62,881 nt of DNA, taken from contig JBJDZG010000014.1 of NCBI GenBank assembly GCA_051867875.1, positions 1 through 62,881 of the forward strand. The letters are read 5' to 3'. Below, one piece after another: positions 6,362 to 14,941 of this stretch. The position numbers and the translations under genes are program-made. Positions within the stretch are counted from its first letter, which is position 1; each line of letters begins with the position of its first letter. The notes below the pieces were generated by a model that saw only the letters and a program-made list of their open reading frames with translations, had not been told where the DNA came from and searched no databases. The stretch comes from RGIG4608 sp051867875 (GTDB lineage Bacteria; Bacillota; Clostridia; Oscillospirales; CAG-272).

Positions 6362-8299
6362 ATGAAAATTAATTTTTCAGACCTCAGCCTTTCATTTGAT
6401 GCTCCCATCACGGTTTACGATGCGGCACGCGGGGCTGAGAAAATCGACCGCAGCGTTATAGCCGCAAAGGTCGACGGCAAGGTAGTTGCGCTAAATTATC
6501 TTTTGGAAAACGACGCTCACGTTGAGCTCCTTACGTTTAAGGACGCCGAGGGAAAGCACGTTTTCAACCATACTGCAAGCCATATTTTAGCTCAGGCGGT
6601 AAAGCGTCTGTATCCCGAGACCAAGCTCACGATAGGTCCCGCTATTGAAAACGGATTTTACTACGACTTCGATTCCGAGGTTTCCTTCACTCCCGAAATG
6701 CTCTCAAAGCTTGAAGCGGAGATGAAGAAGATAGTTAAGGAAAACCACCTCATCGTAAGAAGCGAGCTTCCCCGTGCGGAAGCAATCGCGCTTATGACGG
6801 AGAAGAACGAGCCCTACAAGGTTCAGCTTATCGAGGAGCTCCCCGAGGGCGAAACAATCAGCTTCTATACTCAGGGAGAGTTCACAGACCTCTGCGCAGG
6901 TCCTCACCTTTTCTCAACGGGCGCTGTTAAGGCAATAAAACTTACACAGTGCACGGGCGCTTATTGGAAGGGCGACCAGAAGAACAAGATGCTCCAGAGA
7001 ATTTACGGCATCGCATTCCCCTCAAAAGACGAGCTCAACGAATATATTACTATGCTCGAAGAGGCAAGAAAGCGCGACCACAACAAGATAGGACGCGAGC
7101 TTGAATACTTTACAACCGTTGACTGCATAGGTCAGGGCTTGCCCATCATTCTTCCCAAGGGCTCACGCGTTATCCAGACGCTTCAGCGTTGGGTAGAGGA
7201 CGAGGAGCAGAGAAGAGGATATCTCCTTACGAAGACTCCGCTCATGGCAAAGAGAGAGCTTTATAAAATTTCGGGACACTGGGACCACTATCTTGACGGT
7301 ATGTTCGTAATGGGCGACCCCAACGATTACACGAAGGAATGTTTTGCTCTCCGTCCGATGACCTGTCCTTTCCAATACCAGGTTTTTCTCAACAAAAAAC
7401 GCTCATACCGCGACCTTCCCATGCGTCTTGGCGAGACGTCCACGCTTTTCAGAAACGAGGACAGCGGTGAGATGCACGGACTTATTCGCGTGCGTCAGTT
7501 TACAATTTCCGAGGGACACCTCATTCTCCGTCCCGAGCAGTTGGCAGAGGAATTCAAGGGCTGTATCGACCTTGCAAAATACTGTCTTGAAACAGTCGGA
7601 CTCTGGGAGGACTGCTCATTCCGCTTTTCTCAGTGGGATCCCAACCGCACCGATAAATACGAGGGCACACCCGAGCAGTGGAACGAGGCTCAGACTATTA
7701 TGGGCGAGCTTCTTGATAAGTATCTCGGCAGAGAAAATTACGAGATAGGTATTGACGAAGCCGCATTCTACGGTCCCAAGCTCGACATTCAGTGCAAGAA
7801 CGTATTCGGAAAAGAGGATACTATCGTAACCATTCAGGTAGATATGCTTCTTGCAAAGAAATTCGGTATGGAATACGTTGACTCCGACAACACTCTCAAA
7901 ACTCCCTATATCATTCACCGTACGTCCCTCGGCTGCTATGAGAGAACTCTTGCGCTTCTTCTTGAAAAGTACGCAGGCGCGCTTCCCACGTGGATGGCAC
8001 CCGTTCAGGTCAAGATGCTGCCCATCGGCGACGCACAGATTGAGTATTGCGAAAATATCGCCCGCAGACTCGGTGCGCTCGGCATAAGAGCTGACGTTGA
8101 CAGAAGAAATGAAACCATCGGCTACAAGATAAGAAACGCACAGCAGGAAAAGGTTCCCTATATGCTCGTCGTGGGCGCCAAGGAGCTTGAAGCAGAGCAG
8201 GTTGCAGTCCGCGCACGCAAGGACGGAGATATCGGCTCTATGAGCGTTGACGAGTTTATTCTCAAAATTTCAAAGGAAATAGCCGATAAGGTTAAGTAA
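6362..8299 (+). CDS. thrS: Threonine--tRNA ligase
   Basis: A 645-aa class II synthetase that charges tRNA-Thr in the cytoplasm. Start ATG at 6362 after AGGAGG. Order: TGS domain (~1-60), editing domain with the HTASH motif (H70, H74), class II catalytic core including MTCPFQYQVF (zinc-ligand Cys, ~345) and RVRQFTISEGH, motif 3 around GCYERTLALLLEKY (~520), and the anticodon-binding domain (~545-645, ending in VDEFILKISKEI). Length and motifs are normal. It is controlled by the T-box directly upstream and ends in an intrinsic terminator at 8335-8367. Confidence 0.98.
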   Translation: MKINFSDLSLSFDAPITVYDAARGAEKIDRSVIAAKVDGKVVALNYLLENDAHVELLTFKDAEGKHVFNHTASHILAQAVKRLYPETKLTIGPAIENGFYYDFDSEVSFTPEMLSKLEAEMKKIVKENHLIVRSELPRAEAIALMTEKNEPYKVQLIEELPEGETISFYTQGEFTDLCAGPHLFSTGAVKAIKLTQCTGAYWKGDQKNKMLQRIYGIAFPSKDELNEYITMLEEARKRDHNKIGRELEYFTTVDCIGQGLPIILPKGSRVIQTLQRWVEDEEQRRGYLLTKTPLMAKRELYKISGHWDHYLDGMFVMGDPNDYTKECFALRPMTCPFQYQVFLNKKRSYRDLPMRLGETSTLFRNEDSGEMHGLIRVRQFTISEGHLILRPEQLAEEFKGCIDLAKYCLETVGLWEDCSFRFSQWDPNRTDKYEGTPEQWNEAQTIMGELLDKYLGRENYEIGIDEAAFYGPKLDIQCKNVFGKEDTIVTIQVDMLLAKKFGMEYVDSDNTLKTPYIIHRTSLGCYERTLALLLEKYAGALPTWMAPVQVKMLPIGDAQIEYCENIARRLGALGIRADVDRRNETIGYKIRNAQQEKVPYMLVVGAKELEAEQVAVRARKDGDIGSMSVDEFILKISKEIADKVK

Positions 8300-8334
8300 A
8301 AGTAATATTTCCAGAATAAAGGACGAAAAATAAG

Positions 8335-8367
8335 ACAGAGCACGAAAAATTTTGTGCTCTGTTTTTT
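8335..8367 (+). terminator. thrS terminator
   Basis: Stem ACAGAGCAC (8335-8343) with GTGCTCTGT (8354-8362), followed by a T tract. Confidence 0.8.
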
Positions 8368-8390
8368 CTGAAAAATATTTCAAAAACATC

Positions 8391-8420
8391 TTGTCAAATT
8401 ATAGGATATTGTGTTATAAT
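8391..8420 (+). promoter_or_regulatory. Promoter of the PRPP synthetase gene
   Basis: TTGTCA (8391-8396), 18-bp spacer, TATAAT (8415-8420). Confidence 0.7.
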
Positions 8421-8456
8421 GAACGTAATTTGATAGATTAATGGGGGACGACCACT

Positions 8457-9572
8457 ATGAAAAAGGAACTCTATGGAGAATTGCGCGTAATCGGTATGAA
8501 GGGCTGCGAGAAGTTTGTATCGCAGGTTGACTACTATTTGAGAGATTGGCGCAAGGCTCAACCCGAGGAAAGCTTTATCGTTGACCACGAATGTCCGCGT
8601 TTCGGCACGGGCGAGGCTAAATGCGTAATCCATCAGACGCTTCGCGGTGATGACGTTTATATTATCACGGACGTTTTCAATTACAGCGTAACCTTCAATA
8701 TGTACGGTACAACCGTACCCATGAGCCCCGATGACCACTACTGCGACCTCAAGCGTACGATTGCCGCTATTGCGGGAAAAGCGAGAAGAATTACCGTCAT
8801 TATGCTTATGCTCTACGAGGGCAGACAGCACAAGCGTTCCTCACGCGAGTCCCTTGACTGCGCGCTTATGCTTCAGGAGCTTATCCGAATGGGCGTGTCG
8901 AATTTCATTACCTTCGACGCACATGACCCGAGGATCAACAACGCAATTCCACTTTCGGGATTTGACAATATCCAGCCCACCTATCAGATGATAAAAGCAC
9001 TCACAAGAGCCGTTCCCGACGTAAAAATAGACAAGGACAACCTTGTGATGATATCCCCCGACGAGGGTGCTATGCAGAGATGTATGTACTATTCGTCCGT
9101 ACTCGGCATTGATATCGGTATGTTCTATAAGCGCCGTAACTACTCCGTAATCGTAAACGGACACAACCCCATTGAAGCTCACGAGTACCTCGGCTCAGAC
9201 CTTGCGGGCAAGGACGTTATCGTCGTTGACGATATGATTGCCTCGGGCGAGAGCTTGCTCGACGTTGCAAAACAGCTTAAGGAAAAGGGTGCAAAGAGAA
9301 TTTTCACCTTTGCGACCTTCGGTCTTTTCACGAGCGGTTTTGAAAAATTCGACGATGCTTATAAAGATGGAATTATCGACAGAATTTTTACGACGAACCT
9401 TGTATACCGCAAGCCCGAGTTGTTTGACAAGCCTTGGTACTGCGAGGTCAATATGTGTAAATACGTTGCGTTCCTCATTGATACGCTCAATCACGACGAC
9501 ACTATCAGCCGTCTGCTTGACCCCGTTGACAGAATTAACAAGCTTCTTGAAAAGCACAACAATAACAAATAA
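8457..9572 (+). CDS. prs: Ribose-phosphate pyrophosphokinase (long variant)
   Basis: A 371-aa member of the PRPP synthetase family, which makes PRPP from ribose 5-phosphate and ATP for nucleotide, His and Trp synthesis. Support: FNMYGTTVPMSPDDHY near the start of the catalytic part, an ARRITVIMLMLYEGRQHKR flexible-loop region, TFDAHDPRINNA, and the PRPP-binding strand VIVVDDMIASGESLL (~252-266). It is ~55 residues longer than the common ~315-aa enzyme, and the PRPP loop reads DDMIASGES instead of the usual DDMIDTGGT, so it belongs to a divergent branch. Monocistronic, with its own promoter and terminator. Confidence 0.88.
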   Translation: MKKELYGELRVIGMKGCEKFVSQVDYYLRDWRKAQPEESFIVDHECPRFGTGEAKCVIHQTLRGDDVYIITDVFNYSVTFNMYGTTVPMSPDDHYCDLKRTIAAIAGKARRITVIMLMLYEGRQHKRSSRESLDCALMLQELIRMGVSNFITFDAHDPRINNAIPLSGFDNIQPTYQMIKALTRAVPDVKIDKDNLVMISPDEGAMQRCMYYSSVLGIDIGMFYKRRNYSVIVNGHNPIEAHEYLGSDLAGKDVIVVDDMIASGESLLDVAKQLKEKGAKRIFTFATFGLFTSGFEKFDDAYKDGIIDRIFTTNLVYRKPELFDKPWYCEVNMCKYVAFLIDTLNHDDTISRLLDPVDRINKLLEKHNNNK

Positions 9573-9579
9573 AATACCG

Positions 9580-9618
9580 TTGCCCGACTTTTATTCAAGG
9601 TCGGGCAATTTTTTATTT
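9580..9618 (+). terminator. prs terminator
   Basis: Stem TTGCCCGAC (9580-9588) with GTCGGGCAA (9600-9608), then T6. Confidence 0.85.
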
Positions 9619-9733
9619 CGCGTGCCACACACAAAAATCGAACTTATTTTCGTTTATTCATACTTAGTTAATAATTGTATATTATAATTACCTATTAGTG
9701 AATTGTCGGCCCTGCGGGGCAGAAGGAGTATAT

Positions 9734-10678
9734 ATGTCAGAAAACAGCAAAGCCTGCATGGCTAAAAAGACCTCAATAGGCGGTCAGGCACTTATAGAGG
9801 GAATTATGATGCGAGGCCCGAAAAAGAGCGCTATGGCGGTGCGCGATACCAAGGGCGAGATGGTGCTCGAGGTCTGGGATAACGAGAGAGAGGGAAAAAA
9901 GAACAGCTTTGTGTCAGCTTGCCGAAAAATCCCCATCGTGCGCGGAGTTTTCAACTTCGTCATCTCAATGATGGGCGGATACAAAGCCCTTATGAAGAGT
10001 GCTGAAATATCGGGGCTTGAAGAGGATGAAAAAGAGAACAGTAAGGGACTTATGGCGATAGTCGGAGTGATTTCCGTCGTGCTCGGCGTGTTTCTCTCCG
10101 TCGGACTTTTCATTCTTTTCCCCACGTTCCTTTATGATATGCTCTCAAAGCTCATTCCCGCGCTTGCGGGACAGAGATTTGTCAAATCTCTGTTTGAGGG
10201 AATTTTTAAGATAATAATTCTCGTGTCCTATATGGCGGCGGTTTCGCAGATGAAGGACATCAAGCGCACGTTTATGTATCACGGAGCGGAGCACAAGACG
10301 ATTTTCTGCTACGAAGCAGGGCTTGAGCTTACCGTTGAAAACGTCAAGAAAATGGGACGCTTCCACCCCCGTTGCGGAACTTCTTTCCTTATAGTAATGG
10401 TGCTCGTCGGTATTTTCATCGGATTTTTCATTCCACCCGAGCTTCCGACCTTGGTAAGGACGCTTATAAAGCTCGTGCTTCTTCCCATAACCATGGGACT
10501 TGGCTATGAATTTATCAAATTTGCGGGCAAGCACGACAACAAATTCGTTAAAATTCTCTCCGCCCCCGGACTTTTTATGCAGAGAATAACGGTGCTTGAA
10601 CCCACGGACGATATGATTGAGTGCGCTATCGCGTCCGTCAAGGAAGTAATTCCCGACGACGGCTCGGATTTGCTATAA
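9734..10678 (+). CDS. yqhQ: DUF1385 membrane protein, YqhQ-like
   Basis: A 314-aa protein. The ATG at 9734 is preferred over an earlier in-frame start because GAAGGAG lies 7 nt upstream. The N-terminal SIGGQALIEGIMMRGPKKSAMAVR motif region (residues ~12-35) and YHGAEHKTIFCYEAG with GRFHPRCGTSF are diagnostic of DUF1385. About four membrane segments are visible (two near 105-145, one near 165, two near 215-265). The family is widespread in Firmicutes; its biochemical role is not established, though a metal or cofactor role is suggested by the conserved His/Glu/Cys. Convergent with murE, sharing a terminator. Confidence 0.92.
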   Translation: MSENSKACMAKKTSIGGQALIEGIMMRGPKKSAMAVRDTKGEMVLEVWDNEREGKKNSFVSACRKIPIVRGVFNFVISMMGGYKALMKSAEISGLEEDEKENSKGLMAIVGVISVVLGVFLSVGLFILFPTFLYDMLSKLIPALAGQRFVKSLFEGIFKIIILVSYMAAVSQMKDIKRTFMYHGAEHKTIFCYEAGLELTVENVKKMGRFHPRCGTSFLIVMVLVGIFIGFFIPPELPTLVRTLIKLVLLPITMGLGYEFIKFAGKHDNKFVKILSAPGLFMQRITVLEPTDDMIECAIASVKEVIPDDGSDLL

Positions 10679-10688
10679 TTAAAAATAG

Positions 10689-10714
10689 AAGCGAGATGAT
10701 TTCATCTCGCTTTT
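10689..10714. terminator. Bidirectional terminator, yqhQ/murE
   Basis: Stem AAGCGAGATGA with TCATCTCGCTT, flanked by A/T runs on both sides, between convergent genes. Confidence 0.85.
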
Positions 10715-10716
10715 TG

Positions 10717-12186
10717 TTATTTTAGCAGTTTCGATTCGCTTATACAGTCGAGCAATATTTCTTTTTCGCAGAAATACTCGTTTTTGCCGTTTATAAGCTG
10801 GTAACGCTCGTGTCCCTTGCCCGCGAGGAGCACGATGTCGCCCGCCTCGGCTATGCGGAAAGCGTATCTTATCGCTTCTGCTCTGTCCGGAATCGAGATA
10901 TATTTGTCCTCACTCTCAAATTGAGTGGCTATATCGTCGATTATTTTCTGCGGGTCCTCCGTGTCGGGGTTGTCCGAGGTCAGAATTGAAAAATCGGCAT
11001 AAAGAGAGGCAACCTTTCCAAGCTGAACACGGCGCACCTGAGTTCTGTTTCCTACCGAGCCGAAAAGGCAGATAAGACGCGAGGGACCGTACGCGCGCAG
11101 AGCTTTGAGCACGGACGAAAGGCTAAGACCGTTGTGCGCGTAATCTATAACGAAGCAAGCGCCGTTTGGAGCGGTAACTGTGTCAAAGCGCCCGTCAATC
11201 TTCATTTTTGAAAGCGTGTCCGCAATAAAATCCGCTCCAAGTCCCATTTTCGAGCACAACGCAAAGCACGCGAGCGCGTTGTGGATATTGAACTGACCCG
11301 GGATTGAGAGAGAGCAGGGAACGGACGCACCGCCGTGCTCAACAATAAAGCTCGTTCCGAGGGAATCTCCGTCCCGTTTAAGCGCGCAGGAATGTGCGCG
11401 GAAATCCGAGGGCGCATTTGTTGAATAGTAGACCTTTTTACCCTTGTAATCTGCAAGAATTTTTTCGGTAAAGCCGTCGTCGGCATTTGCTATGACGGTC
11501 TTGCTCCCGAACTCGTCAAAAAGCTTCTTTTTTGCGCTGAAATAGTCCTCAAAGCTATCGTGCTCACCCGGACCTATGTGGTCGGGGGAGAGATTTGAGA
11601 ACATAGTGATATCAAAATCCGTACCGAGCACTCTGCACTGCGAGAGTGCCTGAGAGGAAACTTCCATAACGACTGCGCGCACGCCCGCGGAAAGCATATT
11701 TTTCATATATTCCTGAAGTTTGCAGCTGTCGGGAGTGGTGTTTGCCGTTTCGAGCTTGCAGTTGCCGAAAAGCACGCCGTTTGAACCGATATAGCCCGTT
11801 TTACACCCTGACGCATCGAGCAGCTGCTTTATCATAAGGGCGGTGGTCGTCTTGCCCTTTGTGCCCGTAATTCCTATCGTGAAAAGTGAACGTGAGGGGT
11901 GGGAGTAAAGCTCACATGAGAGGAGTGCCATCGCGCGCCGCGAGTTGTCCACCTTTACGGTTACTGCATCGGGCGGAAGCTCGATATCCCTCTCGGCTAT
12001 GAAAACTCTGCAACCGTTCTCGTAAGCCTTCGGAGCAAAAATGTGCCCGTCGGAGCGAAAGCCCTTGACACACACGAAAATCGAGCCTGCCCGTGCTTCA
12101 AAGGAAGAGCAGGTGATATGATTTACCGGAATCTCGGGCACATCGCGGCAGTATTCGGTTTTATTTAACAAATCGGAAAGAAGCAT
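10717..12186 (-). CDS. murE: UDP-MurNAc-tripeptide synthetase (MurE)
   Basis: 489 aa. The ATG at 12186 is chosen because GAGG sits 5 nt upstream; a longer in-frame start at 12228 lacks a ribosome site. MurE adds the third stem-peptide amino acid to UDP-MurNAc-L-Ala-D-Glu in the cytoplasm. Visible: N-terminal substrate domain, P-loop GITGTKGKTTT (~105-115), NTTPDSCKLQEY, EVSSQAL, FSNLSPDHIG, FDTVTAPNGACFVIDYAHN, and LLAGKGHERYQ near the end. The specificity motif reads DNPDTEDP (~405): the Arg of the meso-diaminopimelate type DNPR is replaced by Asp, so the added amino acid is uncertain. Monocistronic. Confidence 0.95.
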   Translation of the reverse strand: MLLSDLLNKTEYCRDVPEIPVNHITCSSFEARAGSIFVCVKGFRSDGHIFAPKAYENGCRVFIAERDIELPPDAVTVKVDNSRRAMALLSCELYSHPSRSLFTIGITGTKGKTTTALMIKQLLDASGCKTGYIGSNGVLFGNCKLETANTTPDSCKLQEYMKNMLSAGVRAVVMEVSSQALSQCRVLGTDFDITMFSNLSPDHIGPGEHDSFEDYFSAKKKLFDEFGSKTVIANADDGFTEKILADYKGKKVYYSTNAPSDFRAHSCALKRDGDSLGTSFIVEHGGASVPCSLSIPGQFNIHNALACFALCSKMGLGADFIADTLSKMKIDGRFDTVTAPNGACFVIDYAHNGLSLSSVLKALRAYGPSRLICLFGSVGNRTQVRRVQLGKVASLYADFSILTSDNPDTEDPQKIIDDIATQFESEDKYISIPDRAEAIRYAFRIAEAGDIVLLAGKGHERYQLINGKNEYFCEKEILLDCISESKLLK

Positions 12187-12275
12187 ATCGACCTCGGAAA
12201 AAATAATCTGTTTGTACCATTGTACCACATTTTTTTATCTTTTTCCATAGATAAGGCAAAAATTTTGGTAAGCTA

Positions 12276-12304
12276 TTGACTTTTTTATTCAAAAAATATA
12301 TAAT
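12276..12304 (+). promoter_or_regulatory. Promoter of the flavoprotein-cmk-plsC-ispH operon
   Basis: TTGACT (12276-12281), 17-bp spacer, TATAAT (12299-12304). Confidence 0.75.
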
Positions 12305-12351
12305 ATATTTATTAATTTAGAATGGCGAATTATGGTTGCGGAGAAATGCAG

Positions 12352-13611
12352 ATGAATGACGAAAAAATAAATGCGTCCGTTATCGTAGTCGGCGGCGGAC
12401 CTGCGGGCATGATGTCGGCGACGGTGGCTTCCCGCGCGGGTGCGGACGTTATACTATTTGAAAAAAACGATAGACTCGGACGAAAGCTTCGTATAACGGG
12501 AAAGGGCAGATGCAACGTTACCAATGACTGCGACAAGTCGGAGTTTTTGCAGAACGTCGCAAGCAATTCCAAATTTCTCTACGCTTCCATTTCACGCTTT
12601 TCGACTGCCGACACCAAGGAATTTTTCGAGGAGCTCGGCGTGCCTCTCAAGGTTGAGAGGGGAAAACGCGTGTTTCCGCAGTCCGACAGAGCACAGGATA
12701 TCGTTTCCGCCATGGAGCGCGCCTGCGTGGAGTCGGGTGTTAAGATTATTTATAGAAAAGTTGACAGGATTCTGATTGAGGACGGCAGAGCCGTGGGCGT
12801 CGTCGCCGACGGAAGGGAATACCGCTCAAAGGCGGTAATCGTCTGCACGGGCGGAGCGTCGTATCCCAAAACGGGCTCAAACGGAGACGGATACAGATTT
12901 GCACGGAGCGTCGGACACACAGTAACGGATATTAAGCCCTCTCTCGTTCCGCTCGTCGCAAAGGGTAAGCTCTGCGCGCATCTTCAAGGTCTGTCGCTTA
13001 AAAATATCGGCTTCAAGGTTGTCGAAAATTCGACGGGCAAAATGGTCTACGAGGACTTCGGCGAGCTTATGTTTACGCATTTCGGACTCACGGGCCCCGT
13101 CGTGCTCTCCGCGTCGGCGCATCTTTCGGACATAGTACCCGATAAGTATACAGCTCTTATAGATATGAAGCCCGCTCTCGACTCAAAAAAGCTTGACGAG
13201 CGCATACTTTCCGACTTTTCGGAGTTTAAGAATAAGGATTTTATCAATTCTCTCGATGCTCTGTTGCCGCAGAAGATGATTTCGGCTGTCGTCGGGCTCT
13301 CGGGAATTGACGCGCGAAAGAAGGTAAACTCCATTACCAAGGAGGAGAGGGAAAGACTCGTTTCACTTATAAAAAATATCGAAATACCGCTTTACGGCTT
13401 CCGTCCCATCGACGAAGCGATTGTAACCAAGGGCGGTGTGTTGGTGGGCGAGATAAACCCTAAAACAATGGAGTCAAAGCTTGTATCGGGACTCTATTTT
13501 GCGGGCGAGGTGCTCGACCTTGACGCCTACACGGGCGGATTTAATTTGCAGATAGCATTTTCCACAGCGACGCTTGCGGGAGAGAACTCCGCGTGGGCGA
13601 GCTTTGAATAA
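12352..13611 (+). CDS. HI0933/YhiN-type FAD-dependent oxidoreductase
   Basis: 419 aa. The ATG at 12352 fits GGAG at 12340-12343 with an 8-nt gap; ATGs at 12322 and 12346 are badly placed. The N-terminal Rossmann motif VVGGGPAGMMSA, FEKNDRLGRKLRITGKGRCNVTN, the internal CTGGASYPKTGSNGDGY and the C-terminal TKGGV...ETMESKL...GLYFAGEVLDLDAYTGGFNLQIAFSTA are hallmarks of the HI0933/BaiN-like flavoprotein family (some members are called aminoacetone oxidases). The physiological substrate is unknown. First gene of a four-gene operon with cmk, plsC and ispH-rpsA, 21 nt before cmk. Confidence 0.93.
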   Translation: MNDEKINASVIVVGGGPAGMMSATVASRAGADVILFEKNDRLGRKLRITGKGRCNVTNDCDKSEFLQNVASNSKFLYASISRFSTADTKEFFEELGVPLKVERGKRVFPQSDRAQDIVSAMERACVESGVKIIYRKVDRILIEDGRAVGVVADGREYRSKAVIVCTGGASYPKTGSNGDGYRFARSVGHTVTDIKPSLVPLVAKGKLCAHLQGLSLKNIGFKVVENSTGKMVYEDFGELMFTHFGLTGPVVLSASAHLSDIVPDKYTALIDMKPALDSKKLDERILSDFSEFKNKDFINSLDALLPQKMISAVVGLSGIDARKKVNSITKEERERLVSLIKNIEIPLYGFRPIDEAIVTKGGVLVGEINPKTMESKLVSGLYFAGEVLDLDAYTGGFNLQIAFSTATLAGENSAWASFE

Positions 13612-13632
13612 AAAATATAAGGGGAAAAAACA

Positions 13633-14298
13633 ATGATACGAATTGCTATTGACGGGCCGAGCGGCTCGGGCAAGAGCACGCTTGCAAAGGCGGTTGCTCG
13701 TGAGCTTGGAATAATATACGTTGATACGGGAGCGCTCTATCGCACGGTGGGATACTACGTCTACTGTGCAGGCAAGGACCCTAAAAATGCAGAAGAGGTG
13801 GAAGCTCTCCTTCCCGAAATAAATATAGAGATGAAATACGTTGACGGCGCGCAGAGAGTTATTCTCAACGGTGAGGACCTCGGCGACAAAATCAGACGTC
13901 CTGAGATGTCCATGTACGCGAGCGCGGTTTCGGCAATTCCCGCAGTGCGTGCGTTTCTTCTCGATATGCAAAAGGATATTGCAAGGGAAAACAGCGTCGT
14001 AATGGACGGACGCGATATCGGCACCGTCATCATTCCCGACGCGGACATAAAAGTGTTCCTGACCGCAAGCGATGAATGCCGTGCAAAGAGAAGAACGCTT
14101 GAGCTTCGTCAAAAGGGTGTCGACGTTACCTACGAGGAAGTTCTCGCCGATATGATAGAGAGGGACAAAAACGACAAGAGCCGCAATATAGCTCCCGCCG
14201 TTCCCGCTCCCGACGCGCTTATTTTTGACAACTCCGTTATGTCTGTTGAAGAAAGTCTTGCTATGATAGTGAGGTTAGTTAATGAAAGAAAGCAATAA
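13633..14298 (+). CDS. cmk: Cytidylate kinase
   Basis: 221 aa. Phosphorylates CMP and dCMP with ATP. P-loop GPSGSGKST at residues 8-16, then YVDTGALYRTVGYYV, the CMP-binding VMDGRDIGTVI (~118-128), and the lid region ARRTLEL-type sequence (CRAKRRTLELRQKG). Length is typical. ATG at 13633 follows AAGGGG. Its 3' end overlaps plsC by 17 nt, so the two are translationally coupled. cmk followed by plsC, ispH and rpsA is a standard clostridial order. Confidence 0.97.
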   Translation: MIRIAIDGPSGSGKSTLAKAVARELGIIYVDTGALYRTVGYYVYCAGKDPKNAEEVEALLPEINIEMKYVDGAQRVILNGEDLGDKIRRPEMSMYASAVSAIPAVRAFLLDMQKDIARENSVVMDGRDIGTVIIPDADIKVFLTASDECRAKRRTLELRQKGVDVTYEEVLADMIERDKNDKSRNIAPAVPAPDALIFDNSVMSVEESLAMIVRLVNERKQ

Positions 14299-14941
14299 TA
14301 ACGATTATAAAGAGCAAAAAAAGGCGTATAAATTTTTCTACTGGCTTTTAGCAGGTGCTGCGCGCAGGCTTTATCGCGTAAAAGTAATAAATCCCGAGAA
14401 CGAGCCGCTTGATTCCTGCTTTATCGTAGCCTGCAATCACACAGGCGCGGCGGACGGAGTTATCATCTGTGCGAGCATGAAAAACCAAATTCGCTTTATG
14501 TCGAAAAAGGAGCTTTTCAAAGTGCCCGTGGTCGGCTCTTTTCTGCGTGCGATAGGTTGTTATCCCGTTGATAGAAAAAGCAGTGATATCACCGCTCTTC
14601 GCAACACGATAGGGCTCTTAAAGGACAGCGACTGCGTTGGCATTTTTCCGCAGGGAACGAGAATGCCCGGTGTTGACCCATCTACCACTGAGGTCAAAAA
14701 CGGCGTAGGGCTTATCGCGGCGCGCTCGGGTGCTGATGTGCTTCCCGTTTGCATCAAGTCAAAATCGGGTAAAACTCAAATGTTCAGGAAGAACTATCTC
14801 GTCATCGGAAAGCTCATCAAAAACGAAGAATTTGATTTTGAAAACAACAAGGGCGCAGAGGGTCATCAGCGAGTAGCCGACCGCATTTTCGGAGAGGTCT
14901 GCAAGCTGTATGCAGAAACGGATATCGACAATGTCAAATAA
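14282..14941 (+). CDS. plsC: 1-acylglycerol-3-phosphate acyltransferase
   Basis: 219 aa. Acylates lysophosphatidic acid in phospholipid synthesis at the inner face of the membrane. Acyltransferase motif I is NHTGAADG (H53 and D58 form HX4D). Motif III is FPQGTR (122-127), a Q-for-E variant of FPEGTR. A hydrophobic amphipathic N-terminus (FFYWLLAGAARRLYR) fits peripheral membrane attachment. Overlaps cmk upstream and the IspH start downstream. Confidence 0.93.
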   Translation: MKESNNNDYKEQKKAYKFFYWLLAGAARRLYRVKVINPENEPLDSCFIVACNHTGAADGVIICASMKNQIRFMSKKELFKVPVVGSFLRAIGCYPVDRKSSDITALRNTIGLLKDSDCVGIFPQGTRMPGVDPSTTEVKNGVGLIAARSGADVLPVCIKSKSGKTQMFRKNYLVIGKLIKNEEFDFENNKGAEGHQRVADRIFGEVCKLYAETDIDNVK

